From Zhengitettix transpicula (lineage: Eukaryota > Arthropoda > Insecta > Orthoptera > Tetrigidae): a stretch of 64,000 nt of DNA. Under the pieces are notes generated by a model. It had not been told where the DNA came from, searched no databases, and saw only the letters and a program-made list of their open reading frames with translations. Positions 46,153-58,684 of the stretch are shown piece after piece. Where the stretch lies: positions 165,910,746 to 165,974,745 of the forward strand of contig CM073590.1 in assembly GCA_037074705.1 (NCBI GenBank). Reading direction: 5' to 3'. Position 1 is the first letter of the stretch. Every line of letters starts with the position of its first letter. The translations under genes and the position numbers were made by a program.

Positions 46153-47605
46153 ATCTTAATTACACTGCCTTAGTCATGTGGAAGGTTTTAATCAATTATT
46201 TGACAAATTGTCAGTCAGCCGACGTGAAGCATAAATATTTGCGAGCGTGCTTAGGTGAACGAGGACGCGCTATCCATAAACAAGAAGCCTCATGACTGTG
46301 CAACTAAGTATGCAACAAAAATGAGTCATTGAAGGAGTATACTCGAATGATTGACTTACAAATAAAATACAAAACAAGTTTCGTTAGGGCGCTACTGTAA
46401 CATTTTAACCGCACTTCAACTGAACGTTAAACATTTAATTAAGTTAACAACAGTCCAACAATTTCTCCCCTCTCAGGATAGAATAATTATTCTTAAAAAC
46501 CTGATCTTAAGAACCTGAACTTAAGAATGTTGCTTCAAATTTTTTAAGGATTTTGAACCTGAAGTATTAGGAGTAGCTCATCTACTGCCGATTCACCCTG
46601 TTCATAGCAAAATTCTATTTTCTAATATTTTGTAACCTCTTACCACACGATTGTTGTGGACTGTGCAGTGACAATCTATTCCGCACTTATTTGCATCTGA
46701 CCCACAAGTAACCAAGTGAAGAGTTGATTGATTGGTTTATGCACGGAGCACATTCGACTGATAACAGAAGCCGGCATAGAACGTCCTGGCAACGTAATTA
46801 CTTTATCCCTTATATTACGGAGAATTATTTTTAACCAGGACGGATTATACAGGGGCAGCATAGCCGCGAGCTGGATAGTCGAGTCTACTGCATTACCGAA
46901 GCCAGCAAAAAGCCAACTACTGGTTCAATTTTCCTATCGTTTGTCATATTAATAATAGCTCTTCAAATTACAATATTTTATCATTACAGACCACAAAAGA
47001 GTAATTCCTCTCAAGTAGTAAATAAAATTGCATCCCTTGAGGAGTCCATAGCTACATGAACTTTACCCGAAGCTGCTTCGCAGTATTTGGGAGCGGCCTT
47101 TATTTTGGGAGAGCTTCGTGGTCACTAGATTGACGTCTGCCACTGAGCCAACAAACAGTGTAGCAGAAGGCTTCTGACTAGTCCGAAGCAATTTTCCTCA
47201 TTACTCTTACATAATAGAAACTGACCACTAACATCTTTAAAACACAGCTGCCGAATATAGATGACGTGGCACCAGTACATCATCCATCTAAGGCAAATGT
47301 TTCCGTAAAAGATATTCTGTTACGTACTGGCACAACACAAAACTAGGTACGGATGTATAATCTGCGGTACGATCGAGAACCTCCTTTATAATTTCGCGGG
47401 CGAAAACTACAAAATAGACTTAAAAATCATATGTAAAATGCCCACCATCGTATCCTCCAAACATTTCAAAATAAGGCTTTCTTAAGTAATCAAATAATGA
47501 GCCGACCAGAGTTGAGGATTTTTCAGCAAGCTAGTCAAAAACAGCTTTACCGTCGATACCACGTGGGTAAGGGGGGATGACTTTTCCCAGGTGGGGGGAA
47601 CGATG
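46153..47605. other. Unassigned DNA
   Basis: AATAAA at 46361 may serve the upstream peptide gene. The frames at 46676-46952 are open on both strands and unrecognised. Confidence 0.35.
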
Positions 47606-47736
47606 TATAAAAAGCGAGATAAACGGCTCAATAGGCTTTTTCTTCTTTGACAAGTTGTCATGTTAGCATTCTTTTACTTACACATCGTAGAGGAACAGGA
47701 ACGAATGTTTATGTCTTATAGCTCTTTCCGTTAAGA
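47606..47736 (+). promoter_or_regulatory. TATA-box promoter-like segment with a 24-codon frame
   Basis: TATAAAAAGCGAG at 47606 follows a G-rich block (GGTAAGGGGGGATGAC, GTGGGGGGAACG). A GCTCAATAG initiator-like site lies about 25 bases on. The first ATG (47660) opens MLAFFYLHIVEEQERMFMSY and stops after 24 codons, with no good donor seen. It could be a promoter of an unseen gene or chance. Confidence 0.25.
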
Positions 47737-50164
47737 GTGGTTACATCAAGGAAAACGGACAAAGACTTGACGAACATAAAACCAGAGGAAGCTGATTGTT
47801 TATTTCCTGAGGGTCCAATCACCAAAAAATATTCCATAATAATTCCGAGGTTATGTAAGCAAACCTTAATTACATTTCTTATAAAATGGAATTCAATTGC
47901 CGGATTTCTTTTAAGTTTTTCTAAAAATCGAGATTTTTATGCCCTGCGATAAACTTTTTAAATTGAATGTAAAACGGTGGCCCGCATTTTAATAAATACA
48001 GAAAAAATACTTCAATAAATTAAATAATTTTGAATTGTAAAATAAAGTAATTGGTAAATAAATAAATATTGTTATATGCTAACAATAAAGCAATAAACAG
48101 AAGACAATTTAAATTTATAAGGTTCACCGTACATGTTTAAATCAGGTAAAACTATCCAGAAGAAAACATTCCTATTATCAGATCAATAACTGCCGATAGG
48201 ATAAAAGCATAAAATGGACAGGCTGTAATAAAGGACGGGTAAATGTGTAAACCTGAAAATAGTATACTGATGAAACATAGTTGACAAGTCAACGTCTATA
48301 GAAGGCACAAAAATATGGTGAGAATTATTTCGAATCAGTTTAACTATAGAGGGAAATGTCCAACTGATTGATAAGTAACAGTCCAGAATAAAAGAGAAAA
48401 CGATGAGACCGATGCAGGAATCTTGCAAATATGCAGTCAAGACATGTGTATTCAAACGGAACATATACACAGTAAGGGAACACAAAACCAAACGCGTTGT
48501 AAGCTTTACAACTTCCCTTCCAGCTCAACTACTTTGTACCCAAAACCGATATATCTCACTGACAGGCGACGAGTCAATTCTTATTGCCTGGCATATTGCC
48601 TCTTCGCATTTTCGTTAGATACACTGCACTTCAACTATACACCAAGGCGAAACTTACATCTGTTTGACATCATTCTCTCAGCTGAACATATGCGCGAATA
48701 TAATTCAGCCCTTCTCCGCAGAGAATCCTATGACAAGGCTAGACGGCCCATCCAAGAATAAATACGTCTAATGAGGTGAAAAAATTCGGCCCAACGAATA
48801 TCTCCTGAGTGGACAGCTCAACTTCATAACTAAATACAATACACAGACGCGTGAATCAATTTGTCTCTCTCACATAAATGATGACAAGGGAAGAGGTCTA
48901 ATGGAGACACAAAAGTAACATATTTATATGCATATATACATTGTGGTAACCTTTAATATTTTTAATTTAATTTATCAAATTTGATTCAACTACTCTTTAA
49001 AAGGAAACTTTAATTTATAGATTGTTTTAGTAAAGCAAATTATTATTCAAAAGTTCGTCCATTTGAAATTCGGAAATTTATTACAAATAAAATTAGATTT
49101 TTTATACACAATTTATTTAATAATTTTAATACACTTATATTCCAAGGCTTATTTATGAGACTCTTAATATCTCTAGGGTCGCTTTATCGGGCCTCAAAAC
49201 AGTTATAGGTACTTGCAGTGAACACAAAAAATATTCAAATGAATTTATAACAAGTTTTACTTAACTTTTCCCGAAATATAAAGAATAACTAAATGGAATC
49301 TGACGGTATGAAAAATTATATTATGTTTACAAAGTATTGTATCAATATAATTATTTTACATACCAAGTATGGAAACTACTCGTACCACTCCAATTCCTTC
49401 ACTTCGCAAACTTAAAATATTTTCTTTTTTTGTGAAAGCCACAAAATTTATTAAATGACTTTTGCTTTTAACCAGGCCGTAATATTACACTTTATACACC
49501 ACTTCAGCCAGCATACATAATACACTCTTTCGCCCATCACAGACGATAATTTTTCTGTGGTTTGTCAACAGTTACTTCAGAATTGTTATAAAAACGTGGA
49601 ATGCTTCACGATTTTGTATGTCATCCTCACGCAGAAACTTAATCAATTGATCTTTACATGCTGACGTCCATCAACACTACTGTCGCACAATGTGAAATAC
49701 TTTAATGGTCACTGACTGAAAATTAATGAGAATAGTGGGCTTATTATCAGAATATTTTTAGGATGTCTCATTTTCTGCGAGAAGGGTGGGAAAAATGACG
49801 GTTAGACACACTGTCTAAGATGAGACAATAATAGTCCAAAAGTAAAAAAAAAAAAACTCCTATCTTCAAAGAAATAATGGCCAATAGCCGCGTGACTTTC
49901 TATATGATCAAGAACAAAAGAAGGCAGAGTTTTTCGAGAAATTCCAATTAATGTTCCCGATAGTGTAGACAAAGGAACCACAAAAAAATAGCTCTGAATT
50001 AAATATTTCTATTTATTTTCAAATAATGCTTTGCAGCGCTATACATAATAAATGAAAATTAAAGTGAGAAATAGTCAAATATATCACATGGTGAATCATG
50101 TGGCCCATATTATAATAATATATTTGCAACTCTGTATTTAGAAGGCACGTGTAATGAGACTTAC
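47737..50164. other. Unassigned AT-rich DNA
   Basis: Open frames at 48183-48761 (up to 112 codons) overlap on both strands and have no recognisable domain. Confidence 0.35.
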
Positions 50165-50277
50165 CGGGCCCCTACAAAGTATGCACAAATGCTCATGTAC
50201 GCAGAACAGGTTGCCTATAATGACGCCGACCGGGAGCTTCATAAACAATTTCCTACCATCACTGATCACATCTACTA
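50165..50277 (-). CDS. Candidate internal coding exon, unidentified minus-strand gene
   Basis: On the minus strand an acceptor (GAATTTCTTATAG) and a strong donor (CCCG/GTAAGTCTC) bound 113 bases with one open frame. It reads VDVISDGRKLFMKLPVGVII, then GNLFCVHEHLCILCRGP, starting in phase 1 and ending in phase 0. GC content and third-position GC are much higher than in the flanks. The phase agrees with the candidate exon at 54581-54647, which ends in phase 1, so the two could belong to one gene with a 4.3-kb intron. The complementary strand is also open with protein-like content (CNETYRAPTKYAQMLMYAEQ, DRELHKQFPTITDH) after a TGTATTTAG acceptor but with no donor. The strand is therefore not certain. 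I do not recognise either product. Confidence 0.4.
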
Positions 50278-52636
50278 CTATAAGAAATTCACGTTGATTA
50301 TAAATTCAAGATCCGTGTGTTACATTATTAGCTTCTTCACTTGAAACTAAAAAAAATGTAAGCTAAAAATTGTAATTAAATTATCTTTGAAATTACAGTT
50401 AATACTGTTTGATACATACCAATATGAAAACGCTTATACTTTATGTACTCCAGAAGGTAAAAATCCTTGATTAAGCCTTTAAATAAAACATAGGTTGTTA
50501 CACGTATTTTAAAGTGATAAATGTAGATACCGTCTATCTCCATCCTTTTCGGGTGCATTGTAGTCTGTTTCTTTTTTTAAAAAAAATCAGTCATGTCAAC
50601 ATCAGTATATAATCTGTTTTACATTGCTCTCAGCGAAAGAAATTGAACGAGGCTTTAGAGACTGATATTTCCAAGAACAAATATGATAACCATTTGAGTA
50701 AAAATAAGCGCATTACACAGCCTAGACAAGTTAATACTTTGTTATGTGTAATATATATCAATAATCCTCAACAACTAAAAACACCTTACTTTTATCCAGA
50801 GTAGAATATATTACTTTGTATCTAACTTGATCTTATCACGTTAGCATTCTCTCACTTTTTCACTAAAATCTTCAGATGAATAACGGAGTTTATTTATTAA
50901 AAAATATTGTAGTAACATGTCTGGTACAAGCAGTGTAGTTTAAATTTCGTAAATTTAATTCGTAGCAGATACTACGTGCGACGTCGATATCTGCCTATTA
51001 TCACAAACTCTGTATTTTTGATTTTGCATATTCGAGTTTACTAAACGAGGAACGATATTAATAAAATGTTATAGTAGAATATGTCAGATACTGATTAATT
51101 CGGATGTAGAATCAAGGTATTGAGAAAAGTATTTAATGTTATACAATATTCTGATGTATGATACAACACGACATAGTGTATAATATGTATAATATTAGTA
51201 TAATATCAGTACCATTATTGAATGCCGAAAGAAACTGTTCCTTTCTTTAGCAACAAAAATAAATTATCGCGTTAACTAAGATCTATGTATTTCAACATTT
51301 TAAATTATTTAAGTAAAAAAAATTAAATAAAAACATGGAAATCACTTCTAATTAAATCTCTACATATATATAACAATTACTATTCAATTATTGATGTTGG
51401 TAGCAGATACAGAAACAACAGAAATAGCACACATTGAAAAATGAATACGAAAGGCAACAGCTGATTCTCATGCAGTGCTGCGGCTGGTGGACAACATACC
51501 AACCACCATTGTTGTCAGCGCAGGCACACTGGAATTCGAATTGCGAATTTTCTAATTTTTTTTACTTCAAGTTTTAAGATCACACTAATTACTTTAAGCA
51601 GGGGCGGCACACGTATTAAGTGCACATATATATTTTTCACTCATGCCCCAAACTGTCTTCACCTATTCTACATTGACGTTAATTTGCGAACGACGTCCTT
51701 ATCTCACTCCGACGCAGATCATAATTCCGTGGTGTCGACGTTCAACTTCGACACAGAAATAAACTTACGTAAAATAGTCTTCAGCTGTATAAACGAATAA
51801 TGTGAGCCTCAGCCTCCGCGCACTTTGCAGCTGGCTGTCCCTCACGATCTTACAGCGAAATAGTTAACCAGACGAAATAAACATAAGTAAACAACAAATA
51901 TGAAGTGAGAGTATGAGGGTGTAATCATTAGCGTTGTGGTGCCAAGTAGGCTGCCGTGGACACTGCTTGCCAAAGCCAACTCAACTACGTGCCAGCTCGG
52001 CCTCAGTCCCTCTATGACTAATAACCTAATATCCACTAATACAGCAGTAAATAAACGTTTAACGCACAATATTCGAAACCACCGGTTAGCACAATACATT
52101 CAGCTTTCAAGTGAACTGGTATGCATACCTGTAGTTTAGAAACATTCATTATCTATTAAGAATTTGAACTGTTTATTTATAGGGTATGTATTCTACATAT
52201 ATACAAACATAAATCGAAGTCGAGTTATCAAAGAACACTAAATGGAAGTGCTAAAGAATAATAACGTTCTCTTAATAATAAATAATGAGATAAGCTGAAG
52301 ATACTTCTCCCAAACAAATTTCGGTCGAACATGATCACACCATGCGAGTGCAAATAGTCGACATTTGACGACCACTAAAAAAGCACTTGTTACTTTTAAT
52401 TATATTATCAATGGCTGTTAACAGAAGAAATGTATGAAAATGTTAGTTTTTTTGTGCTTCAGCGAAGACATTTCTATCTGGAGATCTAAAATAATTAAAT
52501 ATTCTGCCCTTGTGACGCAAAAACTGATTTGATTGTTGGAATATTTTCTCGCAATATACAAACAAAATACAGAGTTTATTCATTCGTAAATCTTAAAATC
52601 TTGTCTCTTTCAGTTTCCCCCTGCATTTGTTGTTTA
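50278..52636. other. Unassigned DNA
   Basis: A GC-richer patch at 51930-52100 is open on both strands. No motif or splice pair supports a gene. Confidence 0.35.
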
Positions 52637-52965
52637 CTAGCTGATTGCCCGACTTTTCCCGAATATTTATATTATTATCACTATCGTATATTAGGTAGGT
52701 AAAGTAATAAATTCTACCTACCGGTATAGTGTGAAATGGAAGTAATTTTACATATAGATATTTAAAATTACGAACTACAGTACACTCAATATAAAGTATT
52801 TTACAAACTCACTAAAATATCAATTAATCTCCAACGGCGATTATGAACAATATTTTTAATTTCAATTACAGAAGTAATAATAAATGAATTCTTGACCCAG
52901 CCCACGAGAAAACAAAGTTATCCATGGGGGAAACATGGCAACCTCAAATCCACTCCGCAGTAATT
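52637..52965 (+). mobile_element. 5' fragment of the GCCCGGCG-type repeat family
   Basis: It starts TTACTAGCTGATTGCCCGAC, matching the start of the repeat at 42808. It then diverges and ends near AACCTCAAATCCACTCCGCA. The TATAGATA tail is missing, so it is a partial or different subfamily copy. It lies directly beside a family B inverted repeat. Confidence 0.5.
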
Positions 52966-53020
52966 GATCGACTTCAATTTTCGAAATGAAAATATAATAC
53001 GCCTGTTTTAAAATACTTAA

Positions 53021-53220
53021 ATATAAGATAAAATAGCCAAATCACAAACAAAATGAAGAGATGTATAAATACAACACAACGTTTCAGGAAACATTGTCCC
53101 TTTCGTCACCTGAACGAAGTTTCCAGAAACGTCACCTGACGAAAGGTACAAAGTTTAGAGAATAATTGCGTGGTATTTATATCATCACTTCTGTCTGTAA
53201 TTTGACTATTTTATCATATT
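53021..53220. repeat. Inverted-repeat element with hammerhead-like arms, family B, copy 3
   Basis: The left arm ATAAAATAGCCAAATCACAA is inverted in the right arm TAATTTGACTATTTTAT, and the TATAAATACAACACAACG and TTGCGTGGTATTTATATC segments pair as well. Only 200 bases long, it is the most compact, nearly palindromic copy. Hammerhead-like cores lie at 53109-53081 (minus) and, decayed, at 53136-53165 (plus). Between them CTGAACGAAGTTTCCAGAAACG (53110-53131) is a third core-like string, suggesting local duplication. Confidence 0.68.
53081..53109 (-). ncRNA. Hammerhead-like core, left arm of family B copy 3
   Basis: GTGACGA, A, AGGGA-loop-TTCCT (all positions paired, one G-T), GAAAC. G replaces the invariant C3, but stem II is the best of family B. 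Confidence 0.42.
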
Positions 53221-54580
53221 AGATTTGTAAACTTCAATATGACTTATGATTGTGATCTGTCGGGATACTGGTGTCCATCGGATAAAATCTCTTTCATCCC
53301 AGCTACTCCTTTCCAGTCGCTTCAATTACATGAATTGTCCAACAACTTCGCTCACAGGCGGCCCTATTTAACTAAACTTAGGCTTAAATGTCATCGGCAC
53401 TGCCACAAATCAAGAGTCCATATCACACCAAATGCTGAATTTCGAAAAACCGTTACTTCATATCTGCCTAGTAGGTAAGAAGAATCTGTGAGCAACTGTA
53501 AATAGAAATCGTTTTTATGGTTCCGGAAATATAGTTTCGAATCTACGAAATTCTTTCACTGAACTTTCGTCCAAGTAATTTAGATGCGTTCTTCAATTTT
53601 TTTTTTTCATTATACGGGTTTCTTGGAATTCTAAAAAAACACCTTCGAAGGTCGCAAACAGATGTCGAAGGAGCTTCATGATTATGGAAAATCAGCGAAC
53701 TAAAGAGCGGAAATTAAATATAGGTATAAAATACTAAACGAATGGTACGAATTATTACTGCCAAAGGTGACTACGATTTATTTATCTTACTATCCAATTG
53801 GATCCTTCATAATAGAATGCGATATAATTTTTGAAGAATCTTAAATATGGTTGGAGAAAATTTAGTTGGTCCAGCCATAAGAAGCAGTTGTAACAGCTCT
53901 AGAAAGCAGTGAGGATCTTTAGATAGCAGTTGAGGAACGAGTAAGTATATCAACTCTGATAGCACGAAATGCTCACACAATAGAATTTTGCAGCATTACA
54001 TCCAATAAATTAAGACCTAACGGATAAGAAAAAGGTAGTTTCTGATCATATCTTGTCGATGGCTAGACATTGAAATTTCCATTCTCGCATGGGTTCGAAG
54101 TGTCAACACAAACTCTCTGGAACATTTGAAACTAGTCATCGCAGTCCTCCCGCTACAACAACTATTCGTAGAATACTGTTGTCGGAAGGGAGATTCTTGA
54201 AAGGAGGTCGCTAATCAGTGAGGTTGAAGAACCCAGCCCTATAAATACCCGTGCGAGGTGAATAGGGGAGCTGTGGCCGCTAATTGTCTCCAGAAAGCGG
54301 AACAGCTGGCACGTCAAGAAGCCGTCTAATTAGGACCAAAACCCAAGCCGTGCAATAGCCAACCGAATATCGTACATAGCAGGTTAACTTAACAGTAAAT
54401 GCTAATTTATAACACACTGGAGAATAGTTCAGAAGTGTGTCTATTTGGCAGTTTCTCGTGAAAGTTTCTACACACGGAACAGCATTGTTACTATCAATGA
54501 AATAATAGGATAACATTAAAAAATAGTGAAACATACAGTAGACTTTACTTCACTATTAATATAACATATAAATGACTTAC
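53221..54580. other. Unassigned DNA
   Basis: The 79-codon frame at 53239-53478 has no known motif or splice support. I see nothing else. Confidence 0.35.
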
Positions 54581-54647
54581 TTGGAGCAGCAAATAGCCGC
54601 CCAATGTTTTCTCTGGACATCATGGTGGCCACTGTACCTGACGTTCC
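54581..54647 (-). CDS. Candidate internal coding exon, unidentified minus-strand gene
   Basis: On the minus strand a strong acceptor (CATGTTTGTTGCAG) and a perfect donor (CCAA/GTAAGTC) bound 67 bases. One frame reads GTSGTVATMMSRENIGRLFA then AP and ends in phase 1; a second frame is also open. Both splice sites are near consensus and the segment is GC-richer than its flanks. The phase fits the start of the candidate exon at 50165-50277. The family is not recognised. Confidence 0.45.
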
Positions 54648-56217
54648 CTGCAACAAACATGTCTATAAGTCGTTAGGCGGAAAATTGTGAAAAGTTGCAT
54701 TAGGACAATACAATTTTACAACTCTAAGGTATACTTAAGCTAATGCAAAAATTAGGACTCCTTTTTATCTTCTTTGTAACCAAAAATAACTTGTAAAAGA
54801 AAATAAATATTTTCTATTTTGTAATTACATCTTAATATTTAGCAAATTTCAAATAATTAGATATAGTGGGAAGGGAGATGTACAGCAACAATTTGTTTTC
54901 CAAGCAGATGAACCACTTCCATGGTTGTAATTCAATTGTCTCAGTGATCCCGCAAAGACACAAAGTACCGAAAATAAATTATCGACACCTTCCTTATCCA
55001 TAGATCTGTGCTACCGGAGCAATCGATGCTTCGAAAAGGCGTGTTCATCTCAGCTGTGGTTTCGGATCTTCCAGGTGAGGATGAAAAATTGCTGCCGGAG
55101 TATAAAGGCCCAAGCTATACTTTAACCAAAAGGTTCGATAGTTCTTAAAATGAAATAACACTACTTTGCGCTACTACGGAAAGAATTAGCTCGTGTTTTT
55201 TATCACGCGTTGATAACAAACGCTGAATAAATAATTTAAACCTTATAGACGTCAAGGATTCCCCCAATGAGTACAAGATCTATAGGATGAGAAGGAGAAA
55301 TGCATATAATACAATCGATTCCATTAGTATATCGTGATCAGAAAATAAGAGACTCCAGGAAAAATAAAATTAATAGGACAACCACTCGGGAAATTAGCTT
55401 TCGATATATGTATCTTAGAAAAAGTTGGTTCGGAAACTATATTTACAAGGATCTATAAATGTTAAAAGAAGATAACCCCCATCAGCGAAACACAAACATG
55501 AAATTTAGTATAGAAGTTTAGAGAATAGGGATTGCCAAAGTACCCGCCCGACAATTACAATTCTGCGATGTCACGGTGGTTTTTAAGAAATGATTAACTT
55601 AGTTCATGCGCTGTATAAGAATCATTTTTAGACTATATAAGTGGGCGACGGCCCGGAACTAGGTAGGCGTCCGGTTGGTCTGCGAGAATAGAAACAATCA
55701 CGTGACGGGTAAATACTGCCCGGGAACACACAAGAGGGACTCAGTGTTCGGCCCACATCAAACACTGAAACAGGCCATAAAACTGGATCTCGTGGTACGC
55801 AGATTCAGCGGAAGCTGCGTCAGCCATCAATGAAGACGGCACGGGACTTTGACGCCACTGCAGCATACGTCAGACCACTCACATGTGATCCCTTATTTAC
55901 GTTTGCAGAAAACAAAGTAGACTAAAACATACACGCCAACACATCGACATGCCAATTATGTGCCACTGATTTTGATATCCTGTCAGAGAAGGAAAATTTG
56001 AAAAGGTTGTTGAAACATTTTAAAAATAATCCAAACGTCTGGTTACTAGAAAAATGAAATATTCTCACGGACTAAACATTATCACTTGTTCCCAACGACA
56101 AAAGAAGTGGTTTAATCTTCTTGAAGTGCAATATTTTAATAGATTGTGCCAGCAAATACATCAAAAGTAGGGCAGCACAAGGTAAAATAATACAAACACA
56201 ATAGCTTTCAATAATTA
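54648..56217. other. Unassigned DNA with a GC-richer patch
   Basis: The stretch 55640-55890 is GC-richer but has stops in all frames I followed. It could hold untranslated or regulatory sequence; I see no firm signal. Confidence 0.35.
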
Positions 56218-56272
56218 ATTAATTATGAAGAATAATTATGAAGAATAATTAATTAATTATGAAGAATATATT
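56218..56272. repeat. Short AT-rich tandem repeat
   Basis: The module AATTATGAAGAAT recurs three times, interleaved with AATTAATTAATT. Confidence 0.8.
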
Positions 56273-56635
56273 TCTAAAACTGTGAATGAACTCCATGATT
56301 ATTTTCAAGTGAAACTCGGAAAACTCTAAAACGCAGGATTTTGGGTTAGAGGAAAATGTTACACGTTAAAATATAAATAAAGTAGTGTATGAGAATTTTT
56401 TAAAGGATATGGGCGATGGGGGAAGATGTCTTTGGAACTATTAATACAGAAATACGATTTGTTTGAGGGCATACACTGAAATACCCTGTACTAATATACA
56501 ATTATAAGGTAAAATGAAATTAAAATAATATGAAAATCAGGAATTAAAGTATGTAAACAAATTAAGAATGGAAATAGTCTGTATTAATTATTAACAAGGC
56601 CAAAAACAATGAAATTATAATTTAATTTAACAACG

Positions 56636-56665
56636 TTTTTCTGTCCAGATGTGGACCCTCATGAG
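56636..56665 (-). ncRNA. Hammerhead-like core (CTCATGAGGGTCC type)
   Basis: The minus strand reads CTCATGA, GG, GTCC-loop-GGAC, A, GAAAAACG. Stem II is perfect; C replaces the invariant G5. The following TTGTTAAATTAAATT...TTTTTGGCC has the same layout as the outward flank of family A, which supports a related hammerhead-bearing repeat. This copy is predicted inactive. Confidence 0.42.
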
Positions 56666-57924
56666 TTTATCAACAAAAGAATTAAAATTAATAGATATAA
56701 TTGTACAAATGTATTAGTAGACTATATAAAGAGAAGACAAAATAACAAATATAAATAGAATAAAAGGTTTTAAGATTACTCAGCATGTATTAAAATATTA
56801 TAAGTATTACTGAATAAATTATTGTCGAAATCTACATTAAGAAAAATTGTTTTATGCTTAATGTGTAGCATTTCGGAAACTAATCTAAAATTATAAATAC
56901 CGGCTTTATCTTTTTATTTGGTAATTATTTTCACAATAATATGTAAGATAATTTTAGGAAATGAGTGTAGTTTGTAACAAGATGGAAAATCGCATTTCAC
57001 AAATAATTATCGACTGAGAATAAATTATTCAACATCATCATTTAAACAAAAGATTACAGAAAATGTGCAACATACATATAAAGGAGTTACGTTCTGTATA
57101 AAATTGTAATGAAGGATAAAAATGTTGATCGAAATATATTTCACTATACAAGTGTCTAAACCCAATTCAGTTTAAGCTTGAGAAAGTATTTTATACTACT
57201 AATATCAAGATTTAGATACGAAATCGATGCCGCAATTATACATCAAATAACATAATATTTCTTTATTCTAACTTCAGCAAAATTGAAAGGCGATTTCGTT
57301 AAGGTGGTGCTAAGATCCAAACATCCCAAAATCCCGAACACAGACTATTCAACAAGGTATATAATAGCGGTTCTGATGACAACTAAGACAGAAATTTTAA
57401 CAGAATCCTGGGTCACCGCCAATTTTTTGAGAAACAACGTGCGGTAATATGAGTCTTTGAAACTAGTTTCAATAATGAAACCAATTCTTGAATTCACATT
57501 TGTATAAGTATTCTTTTAAAATTTAGGTTTCTCTGGTGATGAAAGGACATCTCATAACCGAATTAAAACTGTTCAATACTCCAGTAATTCTTTCCTACAA
57601 CATTGCATTTTCTACTCGAATAACATTATCACAACGCAATTTGACATTTACATCGTATTTTACCTTACAGTAAACTTGCAGAAAGAAAATAAATCAAACA
57701 AGATACCTTCTCCTAAGTAACAATAGGGCACAATTGTTGTGAAATGATGGCAGTTGTACTCGTACATGCAATTACCCATGCGGCTTTCGTACGTCATGCA
57801 GAGACCTTGAACGTTACACTTACATCACAACCAACGCAGTAACCTACAACCTGCTTGTTTTGTCCTTCAGTAACGATTTCCTGTAAGGCGCCGAAATATT
57901 ATTCTGAAGTAAAAGTGGCTGCAT
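56666..57924. other. Unassigned AT-rich DNA
   Basis: There is nothing I can support in this stretch. Confidence 0.4.
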
Positions 57925-58618
57925 CTTCTGGGGGAGGGTTGCAATGAAATTGCTGGATCGTGGTGTTGGGATGATTGAAGGTGCTTTTGATTAATGAGGT
58001 TACGGATTTGGTGATTATTGAGTTGACTTGGGGAAGTTTAATGTTGTGGTGGATGATGGAATTTCTGAGGTACCAGGGATAGTTAGTGATGGTACGAAGG
58101 ATTATGTTTTGTTTGGTTTGGATTTTGGCTGAATAGGTTTTGGCTGTTGCTCCCCATATGGATGAGGCTTGGAACCAGGTGGGTTGAATTATGGTGAGAT
58201 ATACTAGGCGTTTTGTGTTGAGGGCGAGTGGGGATTTTCTGTTTAGGAGAGGATATAAAGTTCTGAATTTAAGGTTAATTTTAGAAAGGAGGTGTTTAAT
58301 GTGGGGTTTCCAAGAGAGTTTTGAAGCGAAGAGGAGTCCTAGGTAGGTGGTTTCTGTTTTTGTGGGTATTTCGGCGTTGTTTAGATAGAGGGGAATGTGC
58401 GGAGGAGGATTTTTGGATAGTGTGAATGGGACGGTTACTGATTTGGTGGGATTTATGCTGATTCGCCATTGTTTGGCCAGTATTCTAGGTGGCTGAGCGC
58501 TGACTCAAGAGGTTGGATATTGGAGGTGAGAGAGGAGGTTTGGTAGGAGATGGCGATGTTGTCTGCGAAAAATATTGTGCTTGTGGCGGGATGTTGTGGA
58601 ATATCGTGGGAGAAGATG
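57925..58618 (-). pseudogene. Jockey-like RT palm-to-C-terminus fragment (J3)
   Basis: The minus strand starts in NIFSHDIPQHPATSTIFFAD, the palm motif that should end FADD but reads FADN. It continues through SNIQPLESALSHLEYW, a frameshift, NPTKSVTVPFTLSKNP, TKTETTYLGLLFASKLSWKP, TKRLVYLTIIQPTWFQASSI and TNYPWYLRNSIIHHNIKLPQ. The second catalytic Asp is lost and a frameshift follows within 35 codons, so it is dead. The copy stops at its 3' side where J4 would continue. The family's 3' UTR lies upstream instead (58685-58985), so an internal rearrangement is likely. Confidence 0.87.
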
Positions 58619-58684
58619 TTAAAAAAAAATTTAAAAAACTGACTGAGTGGACTGTATTTTCATCTCAATCACCCAAAACTGCCT

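Noticed and set aside
48183..48761. Open frames of 102 and 112 codons on opposite strands
   Set aside because: There are no domain motifs, splice sites or promoter, and the frames overlap each other.
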